A stretch of DNA of 64,000 nt from contig JBDWAL010000025.1 of NCBI GenBank assembly GCA_039978895.1, forward strand, positions 248,001 to 312,000, in the 5' to 3' direction. Of this stretch, positions 17,544 through 25,132 are shown one piece after another; position 1 is the stretch's first letter; each line of letters starts with the position of its first letter. The translations under genes and the position numbers were made by a program. The notes under the pieces are model-generated. The model worked only from the letters and a program-made list of their open reading frames with translations, made no database searches and was not told the origin of the DNA. Source of the DNA: Aliishimia sp039978895 (GTDB taxonomy: Bacteria; Pseudomonadota; Alphaproteobacteria; Rhodobacterales; Rhodobacteraceae).

Positions 17544-18917
17544 ATGCGACACAACGATAAACTCGAACAGTGGGACCGTGAGAACTTTTTTCACGCCTCA
17601 ACACATTTGGCCGAATTTGCACGCGGCAATGTCCCGCACCGCGTGATCACGGGCGCGTCAGGCTGCCATATCGAGGACCGCGACGGCAATCGAATGCTCG
17701 ATGCTTTTGCCGGGTTATATTGCGTGAATGTTGGATATGGGCGCACAGAAATCGCCGAAGCTATTGCCGAGCAGGCCAAAGAATTGGCCTATTATCATTC
17801 CTATGTTGGTCACGGCACAGAGGCATCGATCACACTGGCGAAAATGGTTCTGGACCGCGCACCCGATCACATGTCGAAGGTGTATTTTGGCCTGTCGGGA
17901 TCGGATGCCAACGAAACCAACATCAAGTTGATCTGGTACTACAACAATATCTTGGGTCGCCCGCAGAAAAAGAAGATCATCTCGCGCTGGCGGGGCTATC
18001 ATGGTTCTGGTTTGATTACGGGGTCTTTAACGGGGTTGGACCTGTTCCACAAAAAGTTTGATCTGCCTTTGGCGCAGGTGATGCACACGCAAGCACCGTA
18101 TTATTTCCGGCGCGCAGATTTGGCCCAAAGCGAAGCGGATTTCGTGGCCCATTGCGTGTCAGAACTCGAAGCAATGATCCACGCAGAAGGCGCCGACACC
18201 ATCGCGGCCTTTATCGGTGAACCTGTGCTGGGAACGGGTGGTATTGTTCCGCCTCCCGCAGGGTATTGGCCCGCCATTCAAGCGGTTCTGGACCGCCACG
18301 ACATCCTTTTAATCGCGGATGAAGTCGTCACCGGATTTGGTCGATTGGGAACGATGTTCGGCTCGCAACATTATGGAATGCGCCCTGACCTGATGACAAT
18401 CGCCAAAGGGCTCACATCGGCTTACGCGCCTTTGTCGGGCACGATTGTGTCTGATAAAATTTGGGCCGTGTTGGAACAAGGAACGGATGAAAACGGCCCG
18501 ATTGGCCATGGCTGGACCTATTCTGCGCACCCAATCGGGGCGGCGGCGGGCGTTGCGAATTTGGAACTCATCGACAAGCTCGGGTTGATCGAACACGCGG
18601 GCAGGGTGGGGACTTACCTCAACACTCAGATGCAAGCCGCACTTGGTGATCATCCCCATGTCGGCGATATTCGCGGTGAAGGTATGCTCTGCGCGGTTGA
18701 GTTTGTTGCGGATAAAGACAATCGCACATTTTATGACGCGGCCTTGAAGATCGGCCCACAAATCTCTGCTAAGCTTTTGGAACAAAGCCAAGTCATCGCG
18801 CGCGCAATGCCCCAAGGCGATATATTGGGCTTCGCGCCGCCCTTTTGTCTGACCCATGCAGAAGCCGATGAAATCGTCAGTGCCACCACGCGAGCTGTGC
18901 ATTCGGTTTTGGGCTAA
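17544..18917 (+). CDS. Class III PLP aminotransferase (possible DoeD role)
   Basis: 457 residues. Class III (omega) aminotransferase with the cofactor-binding D259 in LLIADEVVTGFGRLG and the Schiff-base lysine K288 in TIAKGLTSAY. It transfers an amino group from an omega- or diamino substrate to pyruvate or a 2-oxo acid. The start at 17544 matches the family's usual N-terminus. The next gene, 20 bases downstream, is an ectoine hydrolase-like protein. The pair therefore could be DoeD (diaminobutyrate transaminase) and DoeA of ectoine catabolism, but the substrate is an inference; the family also includes taurine and beta-alanine transaminases. Confidence 0.85.
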   Translation: MRHNDKLEQWDRENFFHASTHLAEFARGNVPHRVITGASGCHIEDRDGNRMLDAFAGLYCVNVGYGRTEIAEAIAEQAKELAYYHSYVGHGTEASITLAKMVLDRAPDHMSKVYFGLSGSDANETNIKLIWYYNNILGRPQKKKIISRWRGYHGSGLITGSLTGLDLFHKKFDLPLAQVMHTQAPYYFRRADLAQSEADFVAHCVSELEAMIHAEGADTIAAFIGEPVLGTGGIVPPPAGYWPAIQAVLDRHDILLIADEVVTGFGRLGTMFGSQHYGMRPDLMTIAKGLTSAYAPLSGTIVSDKIWAVLEQGTDENGPIGHGWTYSAHPIGAAAGVANLELIDKLGLIEHAGRVGTYLNTQMQAALGDHPHVGDIRGEGMLCAVEFVADKDNRTFYDAALKIGPQISAKLLEQSQVIARAMPQGDILGFAPPFCLTHAEADEIVSATTRAVHSVLG

Positions 18918-18937
18918 TGTGACGAAAGGAGACTATG

Positions 18938-20122
18938 ATGAACACGCAAACGGCCGCATTTGAAACATCCGAATATGATCGCCGCATTGCCAAAACCCGC
19001 GCTGCTATGTCGGCGGCTGGGTTGGACGCAATTTTTGTCACGGACCCATCCAATCAGGCTTGGCTCACAGGGTATGACGGGTGGTCTTTTTACGTGCATC
19101 AAGGCGTGATCGTCCCGCTCAAGGGGGAGCCGATCTGGTGGGGGCGGCACATGGACATGATGGGCGGGCGGCGCACTTGCTGGATGCATCATGACAATAT
19201 TGTCGGCTACGGCGATCACTTTGTGCAATCCACGACCATCCATCCGATGCAGGATTTGGCAACGCAGCTTAAGGCGCGCGGGTTGGAGCGGGCCCACATC
19301 GGCGTTGAAATGGAAAACTACTATTATTCCGCAAAGGCCCATGCCGTTTTGGGCCAGGACCTCCCCGATGCCACGCTGATTGACGCCACGGGTTTGGTCA
19401 ATTGGCAACGGTTGATCAAGTCGGAAGCGGAACTTGGTTTCATCCGAAAAGCTGCGCGCATCTCAGAACATGTGATGAAGACTGCAATTGACGGCGCGGC
19501 GGTTGGTGTGCGCAAGAACGATCTTGTCGCTGACATCTTGCATGCGGGTATCTCTGGGGTGGGGGATGACTGGGGCGACTACCCGGCCATTGTCCCGTTG
19601 ACGCCTTCGGGCTTGGACGCCACAGCGGCGCATTTGACATGGGACGGGGCGCCGATGCGTGAAGGTGAGGCCACGTTTTTCGAACTTTCGGGCTGTTATC
19701 GTCGCTACCACGCCCCGATATGTCGCACTGTCTTTCTTGGAACCCCCAGAGATGAAATGCGACGCACTGCAGACGCCCAAATCGAAGGGATCGCGGCGGG
19801 ACTGGACGCGGCTCGTGCAGGCAACCGAACCTGCGATATATCCGCGGCATTTATGCGGGTCATGGCCAAACACGGCATCGAACGCAGCGGACGGATGGGG
19901 TATCCAATTGGCCTCAGCTACCCGCCGGACTGGGGCGAACGCACAGCCTCAATTCGCAGCGAAGACGAAACGGTTCTGGTCCCGGGCATGACATTTCACT
20001 TTATGCCGGCCCTGTGGATGGACAGTTGGGGCCTAGAAACCACAGAGACGATTTTGATCGAAGAAAGCGGCCCGGCAACGGCCCTTTGCGATATCGAACG
20101 CAAGCTGTTTGTGAAGACCTGA
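18938..20122 (+). CDS. doeA: Ectoine hydrolase-like M24 protein (DoeA/EutD)
   Basis: 394 residues of the creatinase/aminopeptidase P (M24) fold, with a creatinase N-terminal domain. The segment TDPSNQAWLTGYDGWSFYVH and the MDMMGGRRTCWMHHDNI block are typical of DoeA/EutD, which open the ectoine ring to N-acetyl-diaminobutyrate. The C-terminal part keeps ATFFELSGCYRRYHAP and FHFMPALWMDSWG rather than the complete metal-ligand set of true peptidases, as in ectoine hydrolases. AGGAG precedes two adjacent ATGs (18935, 18938); spacing favours the second. It follows the aminotransferase, probably in one operon. DMSP lyase DddP is a relative, but the N-terminal motif favours DoeA. Confidence 0.75.
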   Translation: MNTQTAAFETSEYDRRIAKTRAAMSAAGLDAIFVTDPSNQAWLTGYDGWSFYVHQGVIVPLKGEPIWWGRHMDMMGGRRTCWMHHDNIVGYGDHFVQSTTIHPMQDLATQLKARGLERAHIGVEMENYYYSAKAHAVLGQDLPDATLIDATGLVNWQRLIKSEAELGFIRKAARISEHVMKTAIDGAAVGVRKNDLVADILHAGISGVGDDWGDYPAIVPLTPSGLDATAAHLTWDGAPMREGEATFFELSGCYRRYHAPICRTVFLGTPRDEMRRTADAQIEGIAAGLDAARAGNRTCDISAAFMRVMAKHGIERSGRMGYPIGLSYPPDWGERTASIRSEDETVLVPGMTFHFMPALWMDSWGLETTETILIEESGPATALCDIERKLFVKT

Positions 20123-20243
20123 GCGCGATCATGCGGCGCTGCACGCGCATGCCGCGTCTTACAAATTTGCCTTATGCGTCAAAAATTTTTGGCCAAAAGC
20201 AGGCTTTCTCTGCGATCAGAACACTGACCGCTCCGAGATAGGC

Positions 20244-20735
20244 TTATGCAACAAGCTGATCTATCGCATATAGCCTTTGTTGCGCACCATAACGCGCGAC
20301 TGTGTCGATCGTGGCAAATCCCAACCCTTCAAGTAAGCGGCACGACCGTGTGTTTGCTGTTTGCGTTTCTGCGATTATTCTTTCAAGCCCATGATTGATC
20401 ACACCTGTGATTGCTTCACGCGCGAAACCGCTGCCCCACGATGTCGGGTGAAACTGGTACGACACCTCATAATCCTTATCATCTTGGTTTGGCGTAAGTT
20501 CTATCATCCCAAGCACTTTTTTTGTCGCTTTGTTCCGGACCATCCAAATCCCAACCTTGGGGTGTCCACGGCGATAAGCTTTGAAACGGGACAATCTAAT
20601 GGGCAACGGCACAGGTCCGCCAAGAAACTTACGAACGTGATCGTTTCCCAGCAATCGAAAGAAAAACAAAAGATCGGTCCAAAGTATTGGGGATAGACGT
20701 AGCCGGTCCGTTTGGATGTTTTTCTCAACGTTCAC
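20244..20735 (-). CDS. GNAT-family N-acetyltransferase
   Basis: 163 residues from a GTG at 20735 (VNVEKNIQTDRLRLSP). It is of the RimJ/RimL-like Acetyltransf_3 type: QTDRLRL at the start, VLGMIELTP, EVSYQFHPTSWGSGFAREA for acetyl-CoA binding, and SCRLLEGLGF. It would move an acetyl group from acetyl-CoA to an amine or protein N-terminus; the substrate is unknown. An upstream frame to 20831 adds a hydrophobic stretch that does not belong to the family. The gene is the last chromosomal gene before the tRNA-Asn island. Confidence 0.72.
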   Translation of the reverse strand: MNVEKNIQTDRLRLSPILWTDLLFFFRLLGNDHVRKFLGGPVPLPIRLSRFKAYRRGHPKVGIWMVRNKATKKVLGMIELTPNQDDKDYEVSYQFHPTSWGSGFAREAITGVINHGLERIIAETQTANTRSCRLLEGLGFATIDTVARYGAQQRLYAIDQLVA

Positions 20736-20859
20736 TCGAAAACCGTAACAGAACCAAATTGTGCTGGCGAGCGACCATATACAACCAGCAACCCTTAGTT
20801 CGCGAGGGGCGTGTGAGCCGGATGCGTCCAAAGCGCATTTGGTGGGCGACCCAAAAGAA

Positions 20860-20889
20860 AAGGGCCTAGCAATTGCTTGCTAAGCCCTT
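20860..20889 (-). terminator. Displaced original terminator of tRNA-Asn
   Basis: A 13-base stem (AAGGGCCTAGCAA with TTGCTAAGCCCTT, loop TTGC) is followed on the minus strand by TTTTCTTTT. It lies just beyond the tRNA-Asn 3'-end fragment at 20897-20918, in the position and direction where the tRNA terminator must have been before the island inserted. Confidence 0.75.
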
Positions 20890-20896
20890 GAAACTT

Positions 20897-20918
20897 TTGG
20901 CTCCGACGGTAGGGATCG
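20897..20918. repeat. Island attachment site, left copy (tRNA-Asn 3' end)
   Basis: 22 bases identical to 28858-28879, in the same orientation: TTGGCTCCGACGGTAGGGAT followed by CG. The sequence is the CCA end, acceptor stem and start of the T arm of tRNA-Asn. The rest of the tRNA is missing here, so this is an att copy, not a gene. Confidence 0.92.
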
Positions 20919-20993
20919 GAGCTAATTTCTCGAACAGTATTTAGTCGATTGATTTTAAACAGGTTTTTATTTCTCTAAGGCGTTCTGGTTTGA

Positions 20994-21018
20994 TTTTTGT
21001 GCAACCTCTTGTGCAACC
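20994..21018 (+). repeat. Paired GCAAC boxes, left end of island
   Basis: Two copies of TTGTGCAACC (20997-21006 and 21009-21018) 12 bases apart, after a T run. The same design occurs at 23318-23340, 23631-23653 and, inverted, at 28781-28803. The one-turn spacing suggests binding of a protein dimer or tandem array, such as an integrase/excisionase arm site or a regulator. Confidence 0.6.
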
Positions 21019-21048
21019 TAGTGTGTTATAAATTGTGAAGCCTTTTCA

Positions 21049-21774
21049 TCAAGTATCCAATAGCGATTTCAAGGTGAGTTTTGATACGTCTCGATGTTTT
21101 GAAAGTGTTCGCGCGATGTGCAAGGTGCGCTTTTGCTCAGTTTGAAGTACATCGATAGCGCGTTGTTCCTCTGCTTTCAGAAGTTTTTCTACCTTGCTAG
21201 TCTCTTCTGAATTGGATGCTAGATTGGGGGTATATCTGAGCTGATCACCCAATCCCCATTCACAGATCATTTGTCCTGCTAGTTGGGTTGCAAGCTCAAG
21301 GTCAGAGTTCTTCCCGATGCCAGCACCATTGAGCGCTTCGCCCAAAACAACCTGCTCAGCTGCACGACCACCCAAGAGGGCGGTGATGCGGTTCTTGGCG
21401 CTTTGAGCGCTTTCTAGCATTGGTGAGGGGATGTCGACGAAACCACCTGTGTTTGTGATCGTTGCGCGTTCTGCGGGTGGCAGGCCGAGGGTGTGGGCGA
21501 CGACGATGTGTCCGGCTTCATGAACAGCAATGCGCCAGAGGAGGTCTTCATCCAAAACCGGACACACGCGTGACGCGGCGGCTTCTAGGTGGCTTTGTTG
21601 CAGAGGATATTTTTGCGCGCGGGCAACCTCCGGATCGAGCGGCACGAGACGTGTCCGCTCGCGGTGCCACATCGCGATGCTGCGCAGGAGGGGGCGCAAG
21701 AGCTCGAGGGAGTGTGGAGAAAACGCAGGCGAAAAGTTCGCGCTGGCGCGCGGGTTCATTGATAAAGCGTGCAT
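21049..21774 (-). CDS. Stand-alone M41-type (FtsH-like) metalloprotease domain
   Basis: 241 residues from ATG 21774. It holds the zinc motif HEAGH (85-89) and the third ligand region GAGIGKNSDLELAT (D158), plus an ITALLGGRAAEQVVLG helix, all as in the protease domain of FtsH. The AAA+ ATPase part and the transmembrane helices of FtsH are absent; instead there is an 80-residue N-terminal region of no known type. It may need a partner ATPase or act on unfolded substrates. The start is uncertain (ATG at 21759 is also possible). It is co-directional with the GIY-YIG gene upstream. Confidence 0.75.
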   Translation of the reverse strand: MHALSMNPRASANFSPAFSPHSLELLRPLLRSIAMWHRERTRLVPLDPEVARAQKYPLQQSHLEAAASRVCPVLDEDLLWRIAVHEAGHIVVAHTLGLPPAERATITNTGGFVDIPSPMLESAQSAKNRITALLGGRAAEQVVLGEALNGAGIGKNSDLELATQLAGQMICEWGLGDQLRYTPNLASNSEETSKVEKLLKAEEQRAIDVLQTEQKRTLHIARTLSKHRDVSKLTLKSLLDT

Positions 21775-21851
21775 GAGGGAAAGCCTAGGGGAGGTGATCA
21801 AAGGGCAGGGGGAACAGAAGGCCGACATTTGGTGCGGCCTTCTCTGTCGGC

Positions 21852-22844
21852 TTAGGAATCTGTATCTCTAAGCGATGTGAACTGATGCCAATCGTCAGAT
21901 AGGTTTGGATCCCAACCGTTGTCGACGGCATCAATGAGAGCCAAAATAAGCGCTCGTCCACGCTCGTGATAAATCTCTGAGGTGGTCCTCAAGTGCTCAT
22001 CGAAATGGACGCGTTCCACGATCAAATCTGGCCGATGTGTTTTAATGTGGCGGTGCATTGCCTTCTCCAGACAAATGGCGTCGTGTCCGGTCTCGGTGGT
22101 GATCTCCTGAACTAATTTGCCCCGCGTTTCCGATGGATCAAATTGCACCTGACGCAAACGGAATTTTGGGTTGTTGCTGTAGCCGAGTTTGATCACAGGC
22201 ACATTGGGCAGCATGAGACTGAACAAATAGATTTTACTCGGCTTTGACGTCCAGGTCTCGCCACAACCAGCGCAATTTACATCGCGGGCCCGCATATTGC
22301 CGATGCCAACATCTTGTTTATGGCCGCATTCATGCTCGTATCGCCTATAACTTTGATCGTTCCGTGCGGCGGGACCGATGAGTGTCCACCCCCGTTCTGC
22401 GGCCTCAGAAGCGCGCTGCGCAGTCGTGCAGGTCTCACAGCTCAGATCATGCCCGCCCTCGGCAGCGTCTTCAACTCGAAGATGCTGTCGGCGATCAACA
22501 TGTCCGCAGGCGAATTGATAGGTGCCATAGTGGCGATCACCTTCAGGATCAGGACCGAGAAGTGAGGCGCCAACTTTGGCCGCTGCGGCTTCGCGGCGCT
22601 TTCGGATGCAGTTGCCGCATTCTGGGTTGTCGTCGAGCACAACGCTGATGCGCTTGAGTGTTGCGTCGCCGCAGGTCTTGCATTCCAAGACGACATGCAA
22701 GCGATCCACAGCGCGGCCCACGAGTTTAGTCGGGGTTCCTTTCCGTTGCTGTGCAACGATTGTAAGCGGGCGCGCGGTGCTTGTTCGACCGTGATTACAG
22801 GTGGAATCTATAACTTGGTTATGTCTTGGTCGGCTGCGATCCAC
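21852..22844 (-). CDS. GIY-YIG-type nuclease with zinc-ribbon repeats
   Basis: 330 residues. The N-terminal two thirds has repeated zinc-binding units: CKTCG...CGNC, ACGH...CETC and ECGH...CAGC, each with a CGH- or CxxC-type pair followed by CxxC. The C-terminal part (about 205-290) reads KIYLFSL, VIKLGYSNNPKFRLRQ, then ICLEKAMHRH, the order of a GIY-YIG fold with its catalytic arginine region and glutamate. It probably binds DNA through the zinc units and nicks it. The start is GTG at 22844 without a good ribosome-binding site. It may serve island transfer or defence; this is inference. Confidence 0.65.
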   Translation of the reverse strand: MDRSRPRHNQVIDSTCNHGRTSTARPLTIVAQQRKGTPTKLVGRAVDRLHVVLECKTCGDATLKRISVVLDDNPECGNCIRKRREAAAAKVGASLLGPDPEGDRHYGTYQFACGHVDRRQHLRVEDAAEGGHDLSCETCTTAQRASEAAERGWTLIGPAARNDQSYRRYEHECGHKQDVGIGNMRARDVNCAGCGETWTSKPSKIYLFSLMLPNVPVIKLGYSNNPKFRLRQVQFDPSETRGKLVQEITTETGHDAICLEKAMHRHIKTHRPDLIVERVHFDEHLRTTSEIYHERGRALILALIDAVDNGWDPNLSDDWHQFTSLRDTDS

Positions 22845-22893
22845 TGCGGGTTATCGTGCGCACTGGTGCGCGCGCGCGTAAAACAACGACGGT

Positions 22894-22910
22894 GGTGTAG
22901 ATACTACACC
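22894..22910. promoter_or_regulatory. Operator-like dyad
   Basis: GGTGTAG-ata-CTACACC, a perfect 7-base inverted repeat with a 3-base centre, 50 bases upstream of the GIY-YIG gene start. It is a candidate operator for the minus-strand genes. Confidence 0.4.
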
Positions 22911-22946
22911 GCTGTTTATGCACGAGGGTCAGCGAATAAATCGCGT

Positions 22947-23024
22947 TGCAGGGTGCAGGGTGTGCAGGGTCGTCATAAAACCAAGTGGTTTGACCAGAAT
23001 TTGTGTGCAGGGTTCATGCAGGGT
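22947..23024 (+). repeat. Five TGCAGGGT iteron-like repeats
   Basis: Exact TGCAGGGT at 22947, 22954, 22963, 23006 and 23017, all in the same orientation, the first three almost head to tail. Such clusters are typical of initiator or regulator binding sites. No replication initiator gene is recognised on the island. Confidence 0.55.
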
Positions 23025-23317
23025 GCCTGTATGATCAAGGCAAATCGTTATGTTGGGTTCGCGCGCGTGCGCGTATGTAAACTACGCGCGCACGGGCATG
23101 ATCACTCTTACTGGAATAGTTCGCCTCGCGTACGAGCGCGCGTGTAAGACATTGGTATCCTTGCTGTATTGGGTTGCTGATCTTCCCTCGACATCTCCGC
23201 CTCTTTGTTGCGAGCCAGTCGCAACTGAACGCCGAAAATCAGACCGATTGATCCTTAATCAAGTGTCAGCGCCTGATTGCCGCTTTTAATCCAAGCGGTT
23301 GATGTGCTGCGCCGCAG

Positions 23318-23385
23318 TTTTTGCAACGTGTCTTGCAACGCAGGTAAATAACCAACCAAAAAGGTCACTGGAATACAGGCATATT
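23318..23385 (+). repeat. 70-base degenerate repeat with paired TTGCAACG, copy 1
   Basis: TTGCAACG at 23321 and 23333 (12 apart), followed by a stretch ending AAAGGTCACTGGAATACAGG and CATAT. Copy 2 at 23631-23698 keeps the same order with TTGCAACG, TTGTAACA and GGTCACTGAAATATGAGCAT. Confidence 0.6.
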
Positions 23386-23630
23386 GCGCGCGCTGCCGCA
23401 TTTGTCATCGACGCATACTCCCGACACCGCGCCAGAGACACGATCCGCTGCGGCGCACGCGATTGTCTTGGTCATTTCCAATACAATATGCCCGACGACA
23501 GGGCAACGCCCTTCTCTGACGCGCTGCTATGCGGCCCACTTGATGCGACTTGATCACAACTAAAGTGAAACACCCGCCCTTGCGATAACTAATCAGTGGT
23601 TCTGATCTTGGAGATCAAGTGGTTACTCCG

Positions 23631-23698
23631 TTTTTGCAACGCGCTTTGTAACATGAGCGAATAAGTGATCGGAAAGGTCACTGAAATATGAGCATATC
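23631..23698 (+). repeat. 70-base degenerate repeat with paired TTGCAACG, copy 2
   Basis: TTGCAACG at 23634 and TTGTAACA at 23646 (12 apart), then GGTCACTGAAATATGAGCAT. It mirrors copy 1 at 23318-23385 with many substitutions but conserved boxes and spacing. Confidence 0.6.
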
Positions 23699-23738
23699 GG
23701 ATGCGAAGTAACACTTGTATAAAATGCTGTTCGCCGCG

Positions 23739-24194
23739 CTAATTGGATGTTTCGCCATTTGCGATACTGTCCATAAGATCATCTAGCCGCTGCCTTTGTT
23801 CAGGTGTCGCATTTTCAGCACCACGCAACGCTTGGTCATATGCCGACTCTCGTGCCTGCAATCGCAGAAGAGCTTCCTTGTCGCCGTTCGTAATTCCGAA
23901 GCTTGTCACACCAGTTACAATTGCAACTCGGCCCTCTTCGGGCATAGCAACTTTTGCTGAACTATTCAAAATTTCAAATGCCCAATTCCTTAATACTGCT
24001 TCCGCACTATTTGCTGCGTGAGGCGTTTCTGGTGTTTCGGACAGCAATCCTATTGCCAGAGAAACCATCTCGGCTTCCACAGTTGCGGATGTATTCGCAT
24101 CAGCAACTAAAGAAGATAGACCTCGCTCTAAACCACCTCCAAAGATGGTTGCTGCCGCAACTATGGCAGCCAGTTTTAAATCAGAAATTTCCAT
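23739..24194 (-). CDS. Hypothetical protein with N-terminal membrane segment
   Basis: 151 residues. It begins MEISDLKLAAIVAAATIFGG, a likely single membrane anchor or uncleaved signal, followed by an alanine/glutamate-rich helical body (SLAIGLLSET, AEAVLRNWAFEIL). I recognise no family. It faces the two plus-strand genes across a 226-base gap. Confidence 0.6.
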   Translation of the reverse strand: MEISDLKLAAIVAAATIFGGGLERGLSSLVADANTSATVEAEMVSLAIGLLSETPETPHAANSAEAVLRNWAFEILNSSAKVAMPEEGRVAIVTGVTSFGITNGDKEALLRLQARESAYDQALRGAENATPEQRQRLDDLMDSIANGETSN

Positions 24195-24354
24195 TTTTCT
24201 CGCTCATTTTCTTTAGTAATAAACCTCGGCGCTTTTCCATAGAAGCACAAGTCTAAGGGTAGCACCTAACAATCCCGCTGCTCCACCTCGTTCTGTCCAC
24301 ATCCGTCCCACGACTGGGTGATACGCATCATTTGTCGAACCGCTGTGACGAAAC

Positions 24355-24397
24355 GCGCGCCCAAGGCAGGTTCGACTGGCTTGGCACTTGGGCGCGC
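24355..24397. promoter_or_regulatory. Strong inverted repeat upstream of small island gene
   Basis: GCGCGCCCAAG (24355-24365) and CTTGGGCGCGC (24387-24397) form a perfect 11-base stem around 21 bases, ending 23 bases before the start of the gene at 24421. It could be an operator, an RNA hairpin in the leader, or a terminator without a T run. Confidence 0.45.
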
Positions 24398-24420
24398 ATC
24401 AACACGAAAAGGGGCACCCC

Positions 24421-24690
24421 ATGACTTTCTCAGCATCAACTGACGGGTCAACAGCGACCATCACGGTCACGGTTTTGAACAGCACGGCCAACCTCAAGGT
24501 CGAGGACGCCTCTGATCTTGGCGATCAACTCGAAAAACTGGTCAACGATCAAACGGCGCATCCCATCGACCGTTCGCCCGACTACATGGTCTACCGAACA
24601 GACACAGGCGTGCGCATCACCAATCGCCTTGGCCAGATCGACGTTCCGTGGCGCTGGATCATGCCAGTGGCAAAACAGTTACGGCAATGA
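24421..24690 (+). CDS. Small hypothetical island protein
   Basis: 89 residues (MTFSASTDGSTATITVTVLN...). The N-terminal half is threonine/valine-rich and probably beta strand; the rest is helical with PDYMVYRTDTGVRI. AAAAGGGG precedes the ATG at 24421. The stop overlaps the next gene's start (ATGA), so the two are coupled. Function is unknown. Confidence 0.65.
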   Translation: MTFSASTDGSTATITVTVLNSTANLKVEDASDLGDQLEKLVNDQTAHPIDRSPDYMVYRTDTGVRITNRLGQIDVPWRWIMPVAKQLRQ

Positions 24691-25067
24691 CCAAATGGCG
24701 ACCCCTCCCACTGATGCACGAGCAGTCAGTAGATCACACGGCGGTGCAAATGACGGGTGGTCAAGAGTGGCGTCGGTCAGGTCGATACGTCAACGCGTCC
24801 AAGACACTGATGATTGAAAACCTTGCTGTGCTTTTCGCGTCAGGCGATCTCAAGTTTGCTCATGACCTCGCGATGCGAAAAGAGATTGAGGAAGACCTTG
24901 CCTCGTTCACGACGCAGACGACAGCGGCGGACAATCAGATCATCACCCAATCGCGCAATGCCTCCGGTCACGGTGATACTGGCATTGCCTTGATCGTCGC
25001 TGCCTTCGCCTCGCAATACCTCACGCCGCAAAGCATCCGCGTTAGCAAACTGGTTGGAATGTATTAG
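24687..25067 (+). CDS. Hypothetical protein resembling a terminase C-terminal tail
   Basis: 126 residues from ATG 24687, coupled by ATGA to the upstream gene. The C-terminal text KTLMIENLAVLFASGDLKF, then SRNASGHGDTGIALIVAAFA, resembles the end of phage terminase large-subunit nuclease domains, where a [H/G]xDxxxAL motif supplies a catalytic aspartate. The ATPase half and the rest of the nuclease domain are absent. Either it is a remnant of a packaging gene or an unrelated protein with a chance match. Confidence 0.5.
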   Translation: MTKWRPLPLMHEQSVDHTAVQMTGGQEWRRSGRYVNASKTLMIENLAVLFASGDLKFAHDLAMRKEIEEDLASFTTQTTAADNQIITQSRNASGHGDTGIALIVAAFASQYLTPQSIRVSKLVGMY

Positions 25068-25070
25068 AGA

Positions 25071-25119
25071 TGCCTAGAGCTAGGCATTAAGTGCGGTCTT
25101 TAGGTTTCCTAAAGACTGC
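25071..25119. terminator. Terminator region between convergent genes
   Basis: Two hairpins lie between stops: TGCCTAG-ag-CTAGGCA (25071-25086) and a 12-base stem with one mismatch, GCGGTCTTTAGG/CCTAAAGACTGC with a TTT loop (25093-25119). They separate the plus-strand pair from the minus-strand cassette and could stop transcription in both directions. Confidence 0.65.
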
Positions 25120-25132
25120 GCCTTTACTGAAA

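Larger units (their letters stand above)
22845..23738. other. Repeat-rich non-coding core of the island
   Basis: About 890 bases with no credible gene. It contains GCGCGC-rich dyads (near 22860, 23060-23095, 23130), a perfect short dyad, five TGCAGGGT repeats and two copies of a degenerate 70-base repeat. The pattern is that of a control or replication region rather than decayed coding sequence. Confidence 0.6.

Noticed and set aside
20897..20918. Second tRNA-Asn gene
   Set aside because: Only the 3' 22 bases are present; no anticodon or D arm. It is an attachment-site copy.
22925..23040. CRISPR array from the TGCAGGGT repeats
   Set aside because: Repeat units are only 8 bases with irregular spacing and no spacers; no cas genes are present.
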